A stretch of DNA of 64,000 nucleotides from Gammaproteobacteria bacterium (GTDB lineage: Bacteria > Pseudomonadota > Gammaproteobacteria > Pseudomonadales > Halieaceae). Position numbers and translations under genes: made by a program. Within the stretch, counting starts at the first letter, position 1. Each line of letters opens with the position of its first letter. Below the pieces are notes generated by a model. The model worked only from the letters and a program-made list of their open reading frames with translations. It had not been told where the DNA came from and made no database searches. The stretch covers positions 868,001-932,000 of the forward strand of contig JAUHXH010000002.1 in assembly GCA_030427085.1 (NCBI GenBank), in the 5' to 3' direction. Shown piece by piece: positions 26,723-35,668 of this stretch.

Positions 26723-28699
26723 TTACTCCGGGCCCTGGGCCCGGGTAACAGCGTCGCGGAAATTGGAACGGGTTTCGATGATGTCGACCAGTTCCTGCTG
26801 AATCAGGTTGGCCAACTCGGCGCGGTTCAGTTCCCGCAGTTTGATCCCTTCCCGATTGACGAAGATATAGGCGTCCCGTTCACGGTCGTGCACCGCGAGT
26901 CGCGCCATCATCGGCATCTCGCCATCGTGAAAGCCCAGCCAGGTGCCCATAGCGAGCGTGATTTCCGGCTCGGGGTCGGGTGTTGTTGCCGCAGGTTCGA
27001 CGGCAGGCTCCGCAACGGGTGTTGGGGCTTCCGAACCTTCGGCTTCCGCAGAATCGACACTGTCTGCGCCAGTCACGTAGTCGGCGAGTGCAGCTTCATC
27101 TTCCGCGGACAGTTCTTCCACTTCCATTACCGGGGGCGTATCGATGGTGGTCTCTCGCTCGGCGGTGGCTGCTTCCAGTACCGCTTCCAGGTCGAGTTCA
27201 TCGTCTTGCAGGTCATCAAAGTCGGATCCTGCCGCGGTGTCGGAATTTTCGGCCTCGGTTACATCCAGTTCCATCGAGTCGAGAATATCTTCGCCGGCAT
27301 CCACAGCCTCAGGCTCAGCCACACTTTCCGCGTCGGTGGGCGACAGGGCCGCCAACTGACTTTCTGTTTCAATCCCCGCGGCGGCAGCTAGCGCAATGCT
27401 GAAACCGCAATCGCGCTCCAGGCGTGCCAGGCCACCGGCGTCGGCGAGCCGCAGGAACTCTACGTGGCTGTACTGGGCGGCCCGAATGCCAGCCTGGTTG
27501 GTAAACAGCAGCAATTGCTCGCGGTCGAGTTTTAGTGCCAGTTGGGCGCGAATCAGGCTTTCCGGTGAGACCTGGATGCGAAACCACTGGCCGACTTCCA
27601 GCGCAGCAATTTCTGCGAGTTGATCGCCGTTCAGCTCGATGGGAGCAGGCAGGCCGTCGCGTTCCGGTGGCAGCGGGGCGAGGGGGACCCGGTCCAGCGG
27701 TTGCTGCCGCAAAATACGCATGTGGGCAAATTCAACGGCCGAAACCGCATCGCGCACGGCGGAGGGGTCGTGCTGCAAACTCAGCAGCCACTGCTTCAGG
27801 TGGCGCGGTAGTTTGGGGATGGTGTCGAAGAGGTACTGCCGGCGGGCATCGTCCTGCTCGCGGTCCTGTAGGGTATCCAGCAGCACCTGTGTGGTCTTCT
27901 CCGCCTTCTTCCATTCGGTGGAGTCGGCACCATGTTTGAGAATCACCAACTGCAAACTGTCGAACCAGGGCCCTTTCAGGAAGGCGCCGATCGCGTCGGT
28001 GGCCTGCTGGCCTTCCACGGTGCGATTGATGCATTCCGAGGCCAGCGCACGAGCGCGGGCGGCACGCAGGCGGCCCTGTTCAACCTCAACAACACGTTGG
28101 GTCATTTTCTGGGTGCGGGCAAGGTCGCGTTCCACCTGGCTTCCAATCCGCTGGGCGAGGATCGACAGGTCGTATTCCGGATCGGTAAACCAGCGGCGCG
28201 ATTCCTCGATCGTCTCGGAGAACATTTTTTCGATGCTCTTGCCTGCGCGCCCCAGACTCTGCTGCCAGCCGAGACCGGCGGTGTGCAGGGTGTCGAGAAT
28301 GTCGTGTAGCGGGTGTTCGCCCGGCGTTGAGAAGCGCGGGTCCGCCAGCGTAACGGCAGCGGCCAGTGGTTTCAGCCGGCGCAATTCCCAGGCCAGGGAT
28401 TCTTCCAGGGGAGAGGATTGCTCGAAGCGTGCCCAGGCAGCGTCCAGCCAGCGCAACAGGGCGCGCTGCTCTCTGGTCAGCACTCCCGGGTCGCCATCGG
28501 CCGCTGTGCGTGCTTCCAGGGCCTCCAGTGTGCCATTCTCGATGTCTTCCACATCGCGGAAGTACTTGATCGCCTGCATCAGATCGAGGTTCTGGTCGGC
28601 CAGGGCCAGCCCTTCAGGCTCGTCGTGCTCCTGGAACCGCTCCAGTGCGGCAGAGCGCAGCGGTGCGGGAAACGGGAAGTGGGCCGCGCCGATTCTCAT
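26723..28699 (-). CDS. DUF1631-family protein
   Basis: 658 residues from ATG 28699. The N-terminal two thirds are helical. A small beta-type module appears twice: about 368-417 (EVGQWFRIQV, then QLLLFTNQAGIRAAQYS) and about 580-630 (AMGTWLGFHD, then DAYIFVNREGIKLRELN). Each looks like the C-terminal barrel of DUF1631 proteins, with GxWxxF and LFVNxxG. Between them lies a very acidic, low-complexity linker of about 140 residues. No catalytic motif is visible. Its start overlaps the stop of the zinc-ribbon gene by 4 bases (ATGA). It is the last gene of the moxR-VWA operon. Function unknown; the resemblance to PilZ-type barrels is an inference. Confidence 0.75.
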   Translation of the reverse strand: MRIGAAHFPFPAPLRSAALERFQEHDEPEGLALADQNLDLMQAIKYFRDVEDIENGTLEALEARTAADGDPGVLTREQRALLRWLDAAWARFEQSSPLEESLAWELRRLKPLAAAVTLADPRFSTPGEHPLHDILDTLHTAGLGWQQSLGRAGKSIEKMFSETIEESRRWFTDPEYDLSILAQRIGSQVERDLARTQKMTQRVVEVEQGRLRAARARALASECINRTVEGQQATDAIGAFLKGPWFDSLQLVILKHGADSTEWKKAEKTTQVLLDTLQDREQDDARRQYLFDTIPKLPRHLKQWLLSLQHDPSAVRDAVSAVEFAHMRILRQQPLDRVPLAPLPPERDGLPAPIELNGDQLAEIAALEVGQWFRIQVSPESLIRAQLALKLDREQLLLFTNQAGIRAAQYSHVEFLRLADAGGLARLERDCGFSIALAAAAGIETESQLAALSPTDAESVAEPEAVDAGEDILDSMELDVTEAENSDTAAGSDFDDLQDDELDLEAVLEAATAERETTIDTPPVMEVEELSAEDEAALADYVTGADSVDSAEAEGSEAPTPVAEPAVEPAATTPDPEPEITLAMGTWLGFHDGEMPMMARLAVHDRERDAYIFVNREGIKLRELNRAELANLIQQELVDIIETRSNFRDAVTRAQGPE

Positions 28700-28902
28700 G
28701 GCCACAGCTTCTGTGCGATCAGCACGGTTAACAGCGCCCATAGCAGCCCCAGCAGCAACAGCCGCCACTTGCCGTTACCCGCACTCGCGGTGTCGGCATC
28801 GGAGCCTTCTCGACGCAGGGTCGGGGAGCCGCATGCGGGGCAGCGGCCTCCCTGACCGCTTTTCTTTCCGCGGTAGCTGCAATCTGCACAGTAAATGGAC
28901 AT
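28696..28902 (-). CDS. Small zinc-ribbon membrane protein
   Basis: 68 residues. The N-terminal half is a zinc ribbon with C5, C8, C21 and C24 (YCADCSY, then RCPACGSPTL). One membrane helix follows at about 47-65 (RLLLLGLLWALLTVLIA), so the ribbon would sit in the cytoplasm as the N-terminal domain. I do not know a named family. It sits between the VWA gene (9 bases upstream) and the DUF1631 gene (4-base overlap) and should be co-translated. It may anchor or regulate partners of that operon. There is no strong Shine-Dalgarno. Confidence 0.7.
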   Translation of the reverse strand: MSIYCADCSYRGKKSGQGGRCPACGSPTLRREGSDADTASAGNGKWRLLLLGLLWALLTVLIAQKLWP

Positions 28903-28911
28903 AGTCTGGAG

Positions 28912-30348
28912 TTAGCGGGTGTTGCGCAACAATTGATCAATGAAGCGCTCAAGTTGTTCTAGGTTATTGCATTGTGCCGAAAAATGACAAGTACTTTGGT
29001 ACCGAATCATCTCTGAATCGCCCGTTCCCCACGCACGGCGCGATTCCGGGTTGAGCCAGATCACCTGTTTGGCCCGCTGGTACAGCTGTTGCATCAGGTC
29101 CAGGCGGGGATCGCCGTGGTTATTGCGCGCATCGCCCAGAATGATCACCGTGGTGTTGCTGCCCACATCATCCAGGGCGAGGCGGCTGAAATCTTCCAGG
29201 CTGGCACCGTAGTCGGTGGAGCCGCCATAGCGCCAGTTGGCGATCTCCACGGCCTTCTCTACCGGGTGTTGGCGGAACAGGTCGGTGATCTCGCCCAGAT
29301 GACTGGAGAAGGCAAAACTGCGCATTCGCGGCAACACATCCGCCAGCGAGTACAGGAAGATCAACAGGAACTTGGCGTAGGCCGCTACCGACCCACTCAC
29401 GTCACACAGCGCCAGCACCTGTGGCCGCGACTTGTTTACGCGCCGCCAGTAGGTGTTGAACATGACGCCGTCGTGGGGAATACCGCGGCGCAGGGTGCGG
29501 CCCATGTCCAGTTGCCCACGTTTGTAAACCCGGCGCTTGCGGGCATAACGCGCCGCCAGTTTGCGGGCCATCTTGCGCACCAGCTCATACACCCGCTGCT
29601 GGTAGTGCAGTTCGATGTTGTTTAGTCGCGTGCGAGCGAGAATTTCATCCATGCGCTGGGCATTGCGGCCCTGGGCTTGCAGCAGGTACTCCCGCTCCAC
29701 CGTATCGCGTACGCGCTCACGCAACATGTCGCGGTAGCCTTGCAGTTCGGCCAGCGCAGGGCTGTCCTGCTGCTCCAGCTCGATCACGCCGCGGCGGATA
29801 ACTTCTTCACCGAGGGCATCCAGCATCCGGCGGGTGTATTGTCCACGCTGCGTAAAAGCCCGGATGTTGGACAGGCTGACTGACTCCGCCGCGCGGGCAA
29901 CGGCCAGCGCCAGGGTGTTGCGGTCGTTGTCGCGCAGGGCTTGCAGCAGGGCGCTGTTGGCCAGCTCTGCCAGCGCAGGTGACTCCGCCAGCGCCTCGTC
30001 CAGCGGGCTGGGCTGGGCCTCCTGTGGCTCTGCATTCCCTTCGGGCTGCAAACCGGGGCTGTCGAGCGGTAGCGAATCCGCGTTTGGGGACTCCTCTTCG
30101 GCATCCTCAGCCTGTTCTGGTGGGCTGCTATCAAAGTCGTGCGAAAAGTAGTGGTCAAAACATTGGCGGTAAATGGCCTTGTCGCGATTGGTCTTGGCCA
30201 GCACCAGACCCAGACCATCGCGCAGCATATCGCGGTCGGCGTAGCCCAGTGTGGTGGCCACCCCCATGGCGTCGAGGGTTTCTGCAGGGGAAATGCGCAG
30301 CTGATGGCTGCGCAGCACCTGGATGAAACCGACCAGACGATCCTGCAT
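28912..30348 (-). CDS. VWA domain protein (CoxE-like), partner of MoxR ATPase
   Basis: 478 residues. The N-terminal half is helical with an acidic, Pro-rich stretch at about 75-120. The C-terminal half is a von Willebrand A domain with a full MIDAS start: D316 and serines in LCDVSGSVAAYAKF. Later motifs are STDYGASLEDF and TTVIILGDARNNHGDPR. Such CoxE-like proteins work with MoxR AAA ATPases to mature or insert cofactors into enzymes, or as chaperone systems. It begins 2 bases after the MoxR stop. Its target in this organism is unknown. Confidence 0.85.
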   Translation of the reverse strand: MQDRLVGFIQVLRSHQLRISPAETLDAMGVATTLGYADRDMLRDGLGLVLAKTNRDKAIYRQCFDHYFSHDFDSSPPEQAEDAEEESPNADSLPLDSPGLQPEGNAEPQEAQPSPLDEALAESPALAELANSALLQALRDNDRNTLALAVARAAESVSLSNIRAFTQRGQYTRRMLDALGEEVIRRGVIELEQQDSPALAELQGYRDMLRERVRDTVEREYLLQAQGRNAQRMDEILARTRLNNIELHYQQRVYELVRKMARKLAARYARKRRVYKRGQLDMGRTLRRGIPHDGVMFNTYWRRVNKSRPQVLALCDVSGSVAAYAKFLLIFLYSLADVLPRMRSFAFSSHLGEITDLFRQHPVEKAVEIANWRYGGSTDYGASLEDFSRLALDDVGSNTTVIILGDARNNHGDPRLDLMQQLYQRAKQVIWLNPESRRAWGTGDSEMIRYQSTCHFSAQCNNLEQLERFIDQLLRNTR

Positions 30349-30350
30349 GT

Positions 30351-31286
30351 TCAGCCGCGATCCGACAGCAGTTTCTGCAGTTCGGGCTGGGCGGTCTGGA
30401 TGTCTTCCTGAAACTTCAACAACACATTCAGGGTGTCACGAACCAGATTTTCCTCGAGTTGGTCGGCGTGTAACAACAGCAGGCTGCGGGCCCAGTCGAT
30501 GGTTTCCGACACGGCGGGAGCCTTTTTCAGGTCCAACTCGCGCAGGGAGTGTACGAACTCCACCAGTTGGTGGCGCAGTTGGTCGCCGGCATCCGGTACC
30601 CGGCTGCGCACGATGCGTTCCTCCAGTTCCACGCTGGGGAAGGGAATATACAGGTGCAGACAGCGGCGCTTGAGGGCGTCGCTGATGTCCCGTGTGTTGT
30701 TGCTGGTAAGGAATACCATCGGTGAAACCTGTGCCTTCACTGTGCCGATTTCGGGGATGGATACCTGGTAGTCCGACAGAATTTCCAGCAGCAGCGATTC
30801 GAACTCGTAGTCGGACTTGTCGACTTCGTCGATCAACAGGATTGCGCCTTTTTCCTGCCGCATGGCTTGTAACAGTGGCCGTGGCTCCAGGAAGTCCTCA
30901 GAGTAGAAAATGTCGCCGAACTGGTGCAGGCGCTCTACCGATTCCGCCAGGCCGGTGGCGCCGTGGAGCAGGTCACCGAGCTTCTCTTTCAGCACCTGGG
31001 TGTAAAGCAACTGTTTGCCGTATTTCCACTCATACAGCGCTTTGGACTCGTCCAGCCCCTCGTAACACTGCAGGCGAATCAGGGGCGCTTCCAGCATCAG
31101 GGCGGTGGTTTTAGCCAGTTCGGTCTTGCCGACCCCGGGTGGACCTTCCACCAGAATCGGCTTGCGGAGCTGGAAGGCCAGGAACACCGCCGTGGCGATC
31201 TCCCGGCTACAGATGTAGCCAAAGGCCTCGAAACCGGCCTCGATGCGCTCGACCGATTCCAGTTGCGGATAATTTTGAGTATGCAT
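30351..31286 (-). CDS. MoxR-type AAA+ ATPase
   Basis: 311 residues. Walker A is EGPPGVGKTELAK with K54, Walker B is GAILLIDEVDKSDYEFES, and sensor 1 is PMVFLTSNNTRDISDALKRR. This is the APE2220/CoxD-like branch of the MoxR family. It should form a hexamer that remodels a client together with the VWA protein encoded next. GGAG precedes the ATG. The order MoxR - VWA - zinc ribbon - DUF1631 suggests one operon of four genes. No cox or methanol dehydrogenase genes lie near, but mocA-xdhC is 29 kb away. Confidence 0.88.
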   Translation of the reverse strand: MHTQNYPQLESVERIEAGFEAFGYICSREIATAVFLAFQLRKPILVEGPPGVGKTELAKTTALMLEAPLIRLQCYEGLDESKALYEWKYGKQLLYTQVLKEKLGDLLHGATGLAESVERLHQFGDIFYSEDFLEPRPLLQAMRQEKGAILLIDEVDKSDYEFESLLLEILSDYQVSIPEIGTVKAQVSPMVFLTSNNTRDISDALKRRCLHLYIPFPSVELEERIVRSRVPDAGDQLRHQLVEFVHSLRELDLKKAPAVSETIDWARSLLLLHADQLEENLVRDTLNVLLKFQEDIQTAQPELQKLLSDRG

Positions 31287-31369
31287 GGTGACTCCGCGGT
31301 ATGTCTGATGACCCTGTGTTCAGGGCGGGCTATTGTACGCGAGTTGTGGCCAAAGGGCAGGGGCTTGTA

Positions 31370-32377
31370 TCAGCCGCCGGTGGTGTTCATGAAACGCAGG
31401 ATGCTCGGCTCGTCACTGTGGTCAAAGTAGTGGCGTTCCGGCTTGACGTCCATCGCGCCCACGATGGCGTGCTTCAGGTCGTCCAGCGTGGCGTTGGGCT
31501 GTCGCAGGATGGCTCTGAGGTCCACGGAATGCTCATTGCCCAGACAGAGTAGCAGGCGCCCTTCGGCGGTTACCCGCACCCGGTTACACAGGTGGCAGAA
31601 GTTATGACTGTGGGGCGAGATGAAGCCGATACGGCTGTTGCTGTCGGCCATGCGGTAGTAGCGGGAGGGGCCGTCGCTGGCGCCGGGGTCGCCCAGGGCT
31701 TCCAGTGGGTGTTCTACTTCAATCAGCTCGCGGATGGCCTCACTGGGCATGAAAGTTTCAGCCCGGTTGTGCTCACTGATCTGCCCCAGCGGCATTTCCT
31801 CGATAAACGCCAGGTCGATGCCCCGATCGCGGGCGAAATTGACCAGCGCGGGGACCTCGTCGTCATTGCGGCCACGCAACACCACGGCATTCAGGCGGAT
31901 TCGCTGGAAGCCGGTGTTCACGGCAGCATCGATGCCGGCCAGCACCTGGTCCAGATTGCCGGTGCGGGTGAGCTGGCGGAAACGGCGGGAGTTCAGGCTG
32001 TCGAGGCTGATATTGAGGCGGTTGACGCCAGCGGCGCGCAGGGCTGGCGCCAGTCGCTGCAATTGTGAGCCGTTGGTAGTGATGGCCAGGTCGCGCAGGC
32101 CCGGCAAGCGGCCGAGGCTTTCCACCAGCGACATCACCCCATTGCGAATCAGGGGCTCACCGCCAGTGAGGCGGATTTTGCTCACACCCAGTTCAGTGAA
32201 GGCCTGGCCGATCTGCTGCAGTTCCTCCAGGCTCAATACACGGGGTTTGGGCACAAAGGTCATGTCTTCCGCCATGCAGTACACACAGCGGAAGTCGCAG
32301 CGGTCGGTGACCGACAGGCGCACATAGTCCACGCGGCGCCCGAAGCGGTCGATCAACTGTTGGGGGAAATCACTCAT
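31370..32377 (-). CDS. moaA: GTP 3',8-cyclase MoaA
   Basis: 335-residue radical SAM enzyme that starts molybdenum cofactor synthesis from GTP. The first cluster motif is CDFRCVYC. The second C-terminal cluster is [18 protein letters not shown]. The end FMNTTGG carries the functional double glycine. [12 protein letters not shown] and [10 protein letters not shown] are standard. ATG 32377 is preferred over GTG 32383 because GGTGGG precedes it at good spacing. No other moa or moe gene is near. Molybdenum enzymes are implied by mocA and xdhC at 60-62 kb. Confidence 0.96.
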   Translation of the reverse strand: MSDFPQQLIDRFGRRVDYVRLSVTDRCDFRCVYCMAEDMTFVPKPRVLSLEELQQIGQAFTELGVSKIRLTGGEPLIRNGVMSLVESLGRLPGLRDLAITTNGSQLQRLAPALRAAGVNRLNISLDSLNSRRFRQLTRTGNLDQVLAGIDAAVNTGFQRIRLNAVVLRGRNDDEVPALVNFARDRGIDLAFIEEMPLGQISEHNRAETFMPSEAIRELIEVEHPLEALGDPGASDGPSRYYRMADSNSRIGFISPHSHNFCHLCNRVRVTAEGRLLLCLGNEHSVDLRAILRQPNATLDDLKHAIVGAMDVKPERHYFDHSDEPSILRFMNTTGG

Positions 32378-32484
32378 ACCCACCAGTTTACTGTGAAGTG
32401 TGGGCCGCCACCACAGCGCGGCGCTTTACATTCATCAACCCTCTGGGACAGGATGGGCGTTGATAAGTATAAGGACGGCATTTC

Positions 32485-33861
32485 ATGCAAACCCTTCGAC
32501 ACTGGATGTTGCTGCTGGGGCCGCTGTTGGCGCTGGTGGCGGGGTTCCTGATGCTCCCGCGTGGGGACAGCGCTGCGATCGTGACGGCGGTAACGGTGTG
32601 GTGCATTTTGTGGTGGGTGTTCGAGCCGGTGCCGATTCCGGTGACCTCGCTGTTGCCGCTGGCCCTGTTGCCACTGCTGGGCGTACTGACGCCGGCCCAG
32701 GTCGGGCAGGCCTATGGTTCACCGTTAATTTTGTTATTGCTGGGTGGTTTTATTCTGTCGCGCGCGATGGAACATTCTGGCGCACATCGCCGTATTGCGC
32801 TGGGCATGGTGCGACTGCTCGGGGGCGGCAGCGATCGCCGTCTGGTGTTCGGATTTATGGTGGCCGCCGCGGGTCTCAGCATGTGGATCTCCAACACCGC
32901 CACCACCCTGATGCTGCTGCCCGTGGCGCTGGCAGTGCTGGACGGCTCCAGCGATCGTGCACGGCTGGCGGTACCGCTGCTGCTGGGCGTTGCCTATTCT
33001 GCGTCGGTGGGCGGCCTGGGTACACCGATCGGTACACCCCCCAACCTGATTTTCATGCAGGTGTATGAAGACACTACCGGCGGATCCATCAGTTTCACCC
33101 AGTGGATGGCCTGGGCGCTGCCGGTCGTGGTGCTGATGATTCCCTTGATGGGCTGGTGGTTAACCCGCGCGCTGAGTGGCAACTCCGTGGTCGATCTGCC
33201 CACGGTGGGGAAATGGAGTACCGCGGAGAAGCGCGTGATGCTGGTGTTCGGGTTGACCGCACTGGCCTGGATTACCCGTGCCGAGCCCTGGGGTGGCTGG
33301 CGTGTGTGGTTCGATTTACCCCAGGCCAACGACGCCACGGTTGCCCTGTTGGCGGTAGTGGTGATGTTCATGGTGCCGGATGGCCGCGGCGGGCGGCTGC
33401 TGAACTGGGAGCGAGCGTCGAGTATTCCCTGGGGTGTGCTGCTGCTTTTTTCCGGTGGTATCTGTCTGGCCAAGGGCTTTACTGCTTCCGGTCTGTCGGA
33501 GCTACTCGGGGGGTGGCTGGTGACCCTGTCGGACCTGCCTTTGCTGTTGCTCATCGCAATCATTTGCCTGGTGGTGACCTTCCTCACCGAAACCACGTCG
33601 AATACGGCGAGCACTACCTTGCTGATGCCCGTACTGGCTGCGGCAGCGGTGGGCGCTGGCATCGCACCCGAGTACCTGATGCTACCGGCCGCCCTCAGTG
33701 CCAGTTGTGCCTTCATGTTGCCGGTGGCCACAGCGCCCAACTCAGTCATTTACGGCAGCGGTTTGGTCACGATCGAGCGAATGGCGCGAGAGGGTGTGGT
33801 ACTGAACCTGATCGGGGTGGTGGTTATCAGTCTGGCGCTGTTCGTCGGCCTGTCCCGATAG
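32485..33861 (+). CDS. DASS/SLC13-family sodium-coupled anion symporter
   Basis: 458 residues with about eleven to twelve hydrophobic segments. It carries both SNT signature motifs of the DASS family: SMWISNTATT near residue 138 and TSNTASTT near 375. GLGTPIGTPPNLIF lies between them. Members move di- and tricarboxylates or sulfate with sodium across the inner membrane. The substrate is not clear here; a dicarboxylate such as succinate is most common. AAGGA precedes the ATG. It is divergent from moaA (107 bases). Confidence 0.88.
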   Translation: MQTLRHWMLLLGPLLALVAGFLMLPRGDSAAIVTAVTVWCILWWVFEPVPIPVTSLLPLALLPLLGVLTPAQVGQAYGSPLILLLLGGFILSRAMEHSGAHRRIALGMVRLLGGGSDRRLVFGFMVAAAGLSMWISNTATTLMLLPVALAVLDGSSDRARLAVPLLLGVAYSASVGGLGTPIGTPPNLIFMQVYEDTTGGSISFTQWMAWALPVVVLMIPLMGWWLTRALSGNSVVDLPTVGKWSTAEKRVMLVFGLTALAWITRAEPWGGWRVWFDLPQANDATVALLAVVVMFMVPDGRGGRLLNWERASSIPWGVLLLFSGGICLAKGFTASGLSELLGGWLVTLSDLPLLLLIAIICLVVTFLTETTSNTASTTLLMPVLAAAAVGAGIAPEYLMLPAALSASCAFMLPVATAPNSVIYGSGLVTIERMAREGVVLNLIGVVVISLALFVGLSR

Positions 33862-33988
33862 GGCGAGGTGTGGGACAACAGCTTGAACTGCACGGTACCG
33901 CCCTTCCAGAGAACGTTGCTAATTCCCACCGGCGTAGTACGTTGGCTGCAGGGTTTACTGGACGCTGCGAACCGCTGAGGAGTAAGTA

Positions 33989-34978
33989 ATGAGCAAGCGC
34001 TACCCCATGCCCATTCCCTTCGGCTGGTTCGCCGTGGCCTACAGTGACGAGTTGCCACCGGGGAAGTCGAAGCCGGTGCACTACTTCGGGCAGGAATTGG
34101 TGTTGTTTCGCACGGAGTCTGGTCGTGTGGCCTTGCTGGATGCCTACTGCCCGCATCTCGGTGCCCACTTGGGCTACGGCATTCACGAAAATGCGGGTGG
34201 CGGTGGCCGCATCGAGGGCGAGAGCATTGTCTGCCCCTTCCACGCCTGGAAGTTCAATGGTGATGGTTTTTGCACTGACGTGCCCTACGCCACCAATTTT
34301 CCGCCCAAAGTGAAAGACAAGCAGTGCCTGAGAACTTATCCGATTACCGAAACCAACCAGTTGATCTGGGCCTGGTACCACCCCGATGAAGCGGAGCCTC
34401 TGTGGGAGGTGGTGGAGCACGAGGAGGCGAACAGTGACGACTGGGCGCCGCTGGAGCGTTACGAGTGGCAGCTCAATACCCATCCCCAGGACATGGCGGA
34501 AAACGCGGCAGACCCCGCACATTTTTTATTCGTCCACCGCACCGCTTCGATGCCCGAGTGGGAAACCACTTACGACGGCCCGTGCTCTCGGGGCGTGCAG
34601 CGAGCCAAAATGCCCACGCCGCGCGGTGAAGTAGATGGCGCCATTCACACCGGATCGATGGGGCCGGGTCAGGGTTTTACCCGATTTGAAGGTATAGCCG
34701 ATACTTTCTTGTTGGGTCTGGTCACGCCAGTCGACGAAGAGAACGTACACGTGCGTTTCGCCTTCACCCAGCCCAGGGTGAACGGCGAAGTGAAAGGTGG
34801 CGGCGTCAACGCGGCGATCATCGCCAACATTGTGGGTCAACTCGAAGAGGATGCGCCGATCTGGGAGCACAAGACTTATCGGCCGCTACCGGTGCTGTGC
34901 GATGGGGACGGGCCGATTGCTAAATTCAGGAAGTGGTACGGGCAGTTTTACGTCGACTTCGACACGTCGAAACTGTAA
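33989..34978 (+). CDS. Rieske non-heme iron oxygenase
   Basis: 329 residues. The N-terminal Rieske [2Fe-2S] domain has CPHLGAHLG and CPFHAWKF, giving the Cys-His and Cys-His ligand pairs. The C-terminal catalytic domain has the mononuclear iron site region DMAENAADPAHFLFVH. The size and motifs resemble KshA-type steroid 9-alpha-hydroxylases and sterol 7-desaturases (DAF-36-like). An electron-transfer partner is not encoded nearby. A strong GAGGAG lies before the ATG. It follows the DASS gene by 127 bases, with no sign of coupling. The substrate is unknown; a steroid or other hydrophobic ring compound is a guess. Confidence 0.85.
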   Translation: MSKRYPMPIPFGWFAVAYSDELPPGKSKPVHYFGQELVLFRTESGRVALLDAYCPHLGAHLGYGIHENAGGGGRIEGESIVCPFHAWKFNGDGFCTDVPYATNFPPKVKDKQCLRTYPITETNQLIWAWYHPDEAEPLWEVVEHEEANSDDWAPLERYEWQLNTHPQDMAENAADPAHFLFVHRTASMPEWETTYDGPCSRGVQRAKMPTPRGEVDGAIHTGSMGPGQGFTRFEGIADTFLLGLVTPVDEENVHVRFAFTQPRVNGEVKGGGVNAAIIANIVGQLEEDAPIWEHKTYRPLPVLCDGDGPIAKFRKWYGQFYVDFDTSKL

Positions 34979-34984
34979 AGGAAA

Positions 34985-35003
34985 CCGGCCCCGGAGGGGC
35001 CGG
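34985..35003. terminator. Hairpin terminator between the Rieske and peroxiredoxin genes
   Basis: CCGGCCCC (34985-34992) pairs with GGGGCCGG (34996-35003) around a 3-base loop, 7 bases after the Rieske gene stop. On the minus strand TTTCCTTT follows, so it can serve both convergent genes. Confidence 0.65.
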
Positions 35004-35023
35004 ACAGTAAGCTGCGGACCTTC

Positions 35024-35503
35024 TTATAGCAGCGCCATCATGGTTTCAGCGGAGCTGACGTCGATACCGGGACCTGGTTCTACATTCAGGTGGCTGACAA
35101 CGCCGTCTTCCGCCAGCAGCGCATAGCGTTGGCTGCGCTTGCCCATGCCGAAACCTGTGGCGTCGAGTTCAAGTCCGAGTGCGGCGGTGAAGTCACCATT
35201 GCCGTCTGCCAGCATCAGAATTTCTTCAGCGTTCTGGGCTTTGCCCCAGGCGTCCATTACGAAGGCATCGTTAACTGATACACAGGCGATGGTGTCCACG
35301 CCAGCGGCCTTGATCTTGTCGGCATTGACCACGTAGCCGGGCAAATGCGCCATGGAGCAGCCGGGGGTGAAAGCGCCAGGCACGGCAAACAGCAGTACTT
35401 TCTTACCTTTGAATACTTCGTCGGTGCTGATATCAGTGGGGCCCTCGGCACCCATGGTTTTAAGCGTGGTGGAAGGTATTGCTTCGCCGGACTGAATGGC
35501 CAT
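35024..35503 (-). CDS. Peroxiredoxin, Prx5 type
   Basis: 159 residues. The peroxidatic cysteine lies in AVPGAFTPGCSMAHLPGY, near residue 49. The Prx5 features LMLADGNGDFTAALGL and GMGKRSQRYALL are present. One other cysteine occurs (TIACVSVND), at the place common in bacterial Prx5, and probably not resolving, so reduction may need glutathione and glutaredoxin or thioredoxin. It should reduce hydrogen and alkyl peroxides in the cytoplasm. It is convergent with the Rieske gene and divergent from the methyltransferase. Confidence 0.92.
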   Translation of the reverse strand: MAIQSGEAIPSTTLKTMGAEGPTDISTDEVFKGKKVLLFAVPGAFTPGCSMAHLPGYVVNADKIKAAGVDTIACVSVNDAFVMDAWGKAQNAEEILMLADGNGDFTAALGLELDATGFGMGKRSQRYALLAEDGVVSHLNVEPGPGIDVSSAETMMALL

Positions 35504-35668
35504 AACGGTTGTCCTTGTAGGGGGTGAGCGGGGTAACTGTGTGCGAGAAATAATAGCACCGAATCCCCTGTGTGCACGCGCTTCTAAAATCGCGAGTTTT
35601 TTTCACTTTGCTGGAGTGCCCGTGCGGGCTTTGGGCTACTATGGCGCCGCCGTGATAAAAATAATGCC

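Noticed and set aside
27639-28904. 421-codon open frame on the plus strand opposite the DUF1631 gene
   Set aside because: It is Ser/Arg-rich with no domain, lacks a good start, and lies wholly antisense to a gene with clear family motifs. It is a by-product of GC-rich codon use.
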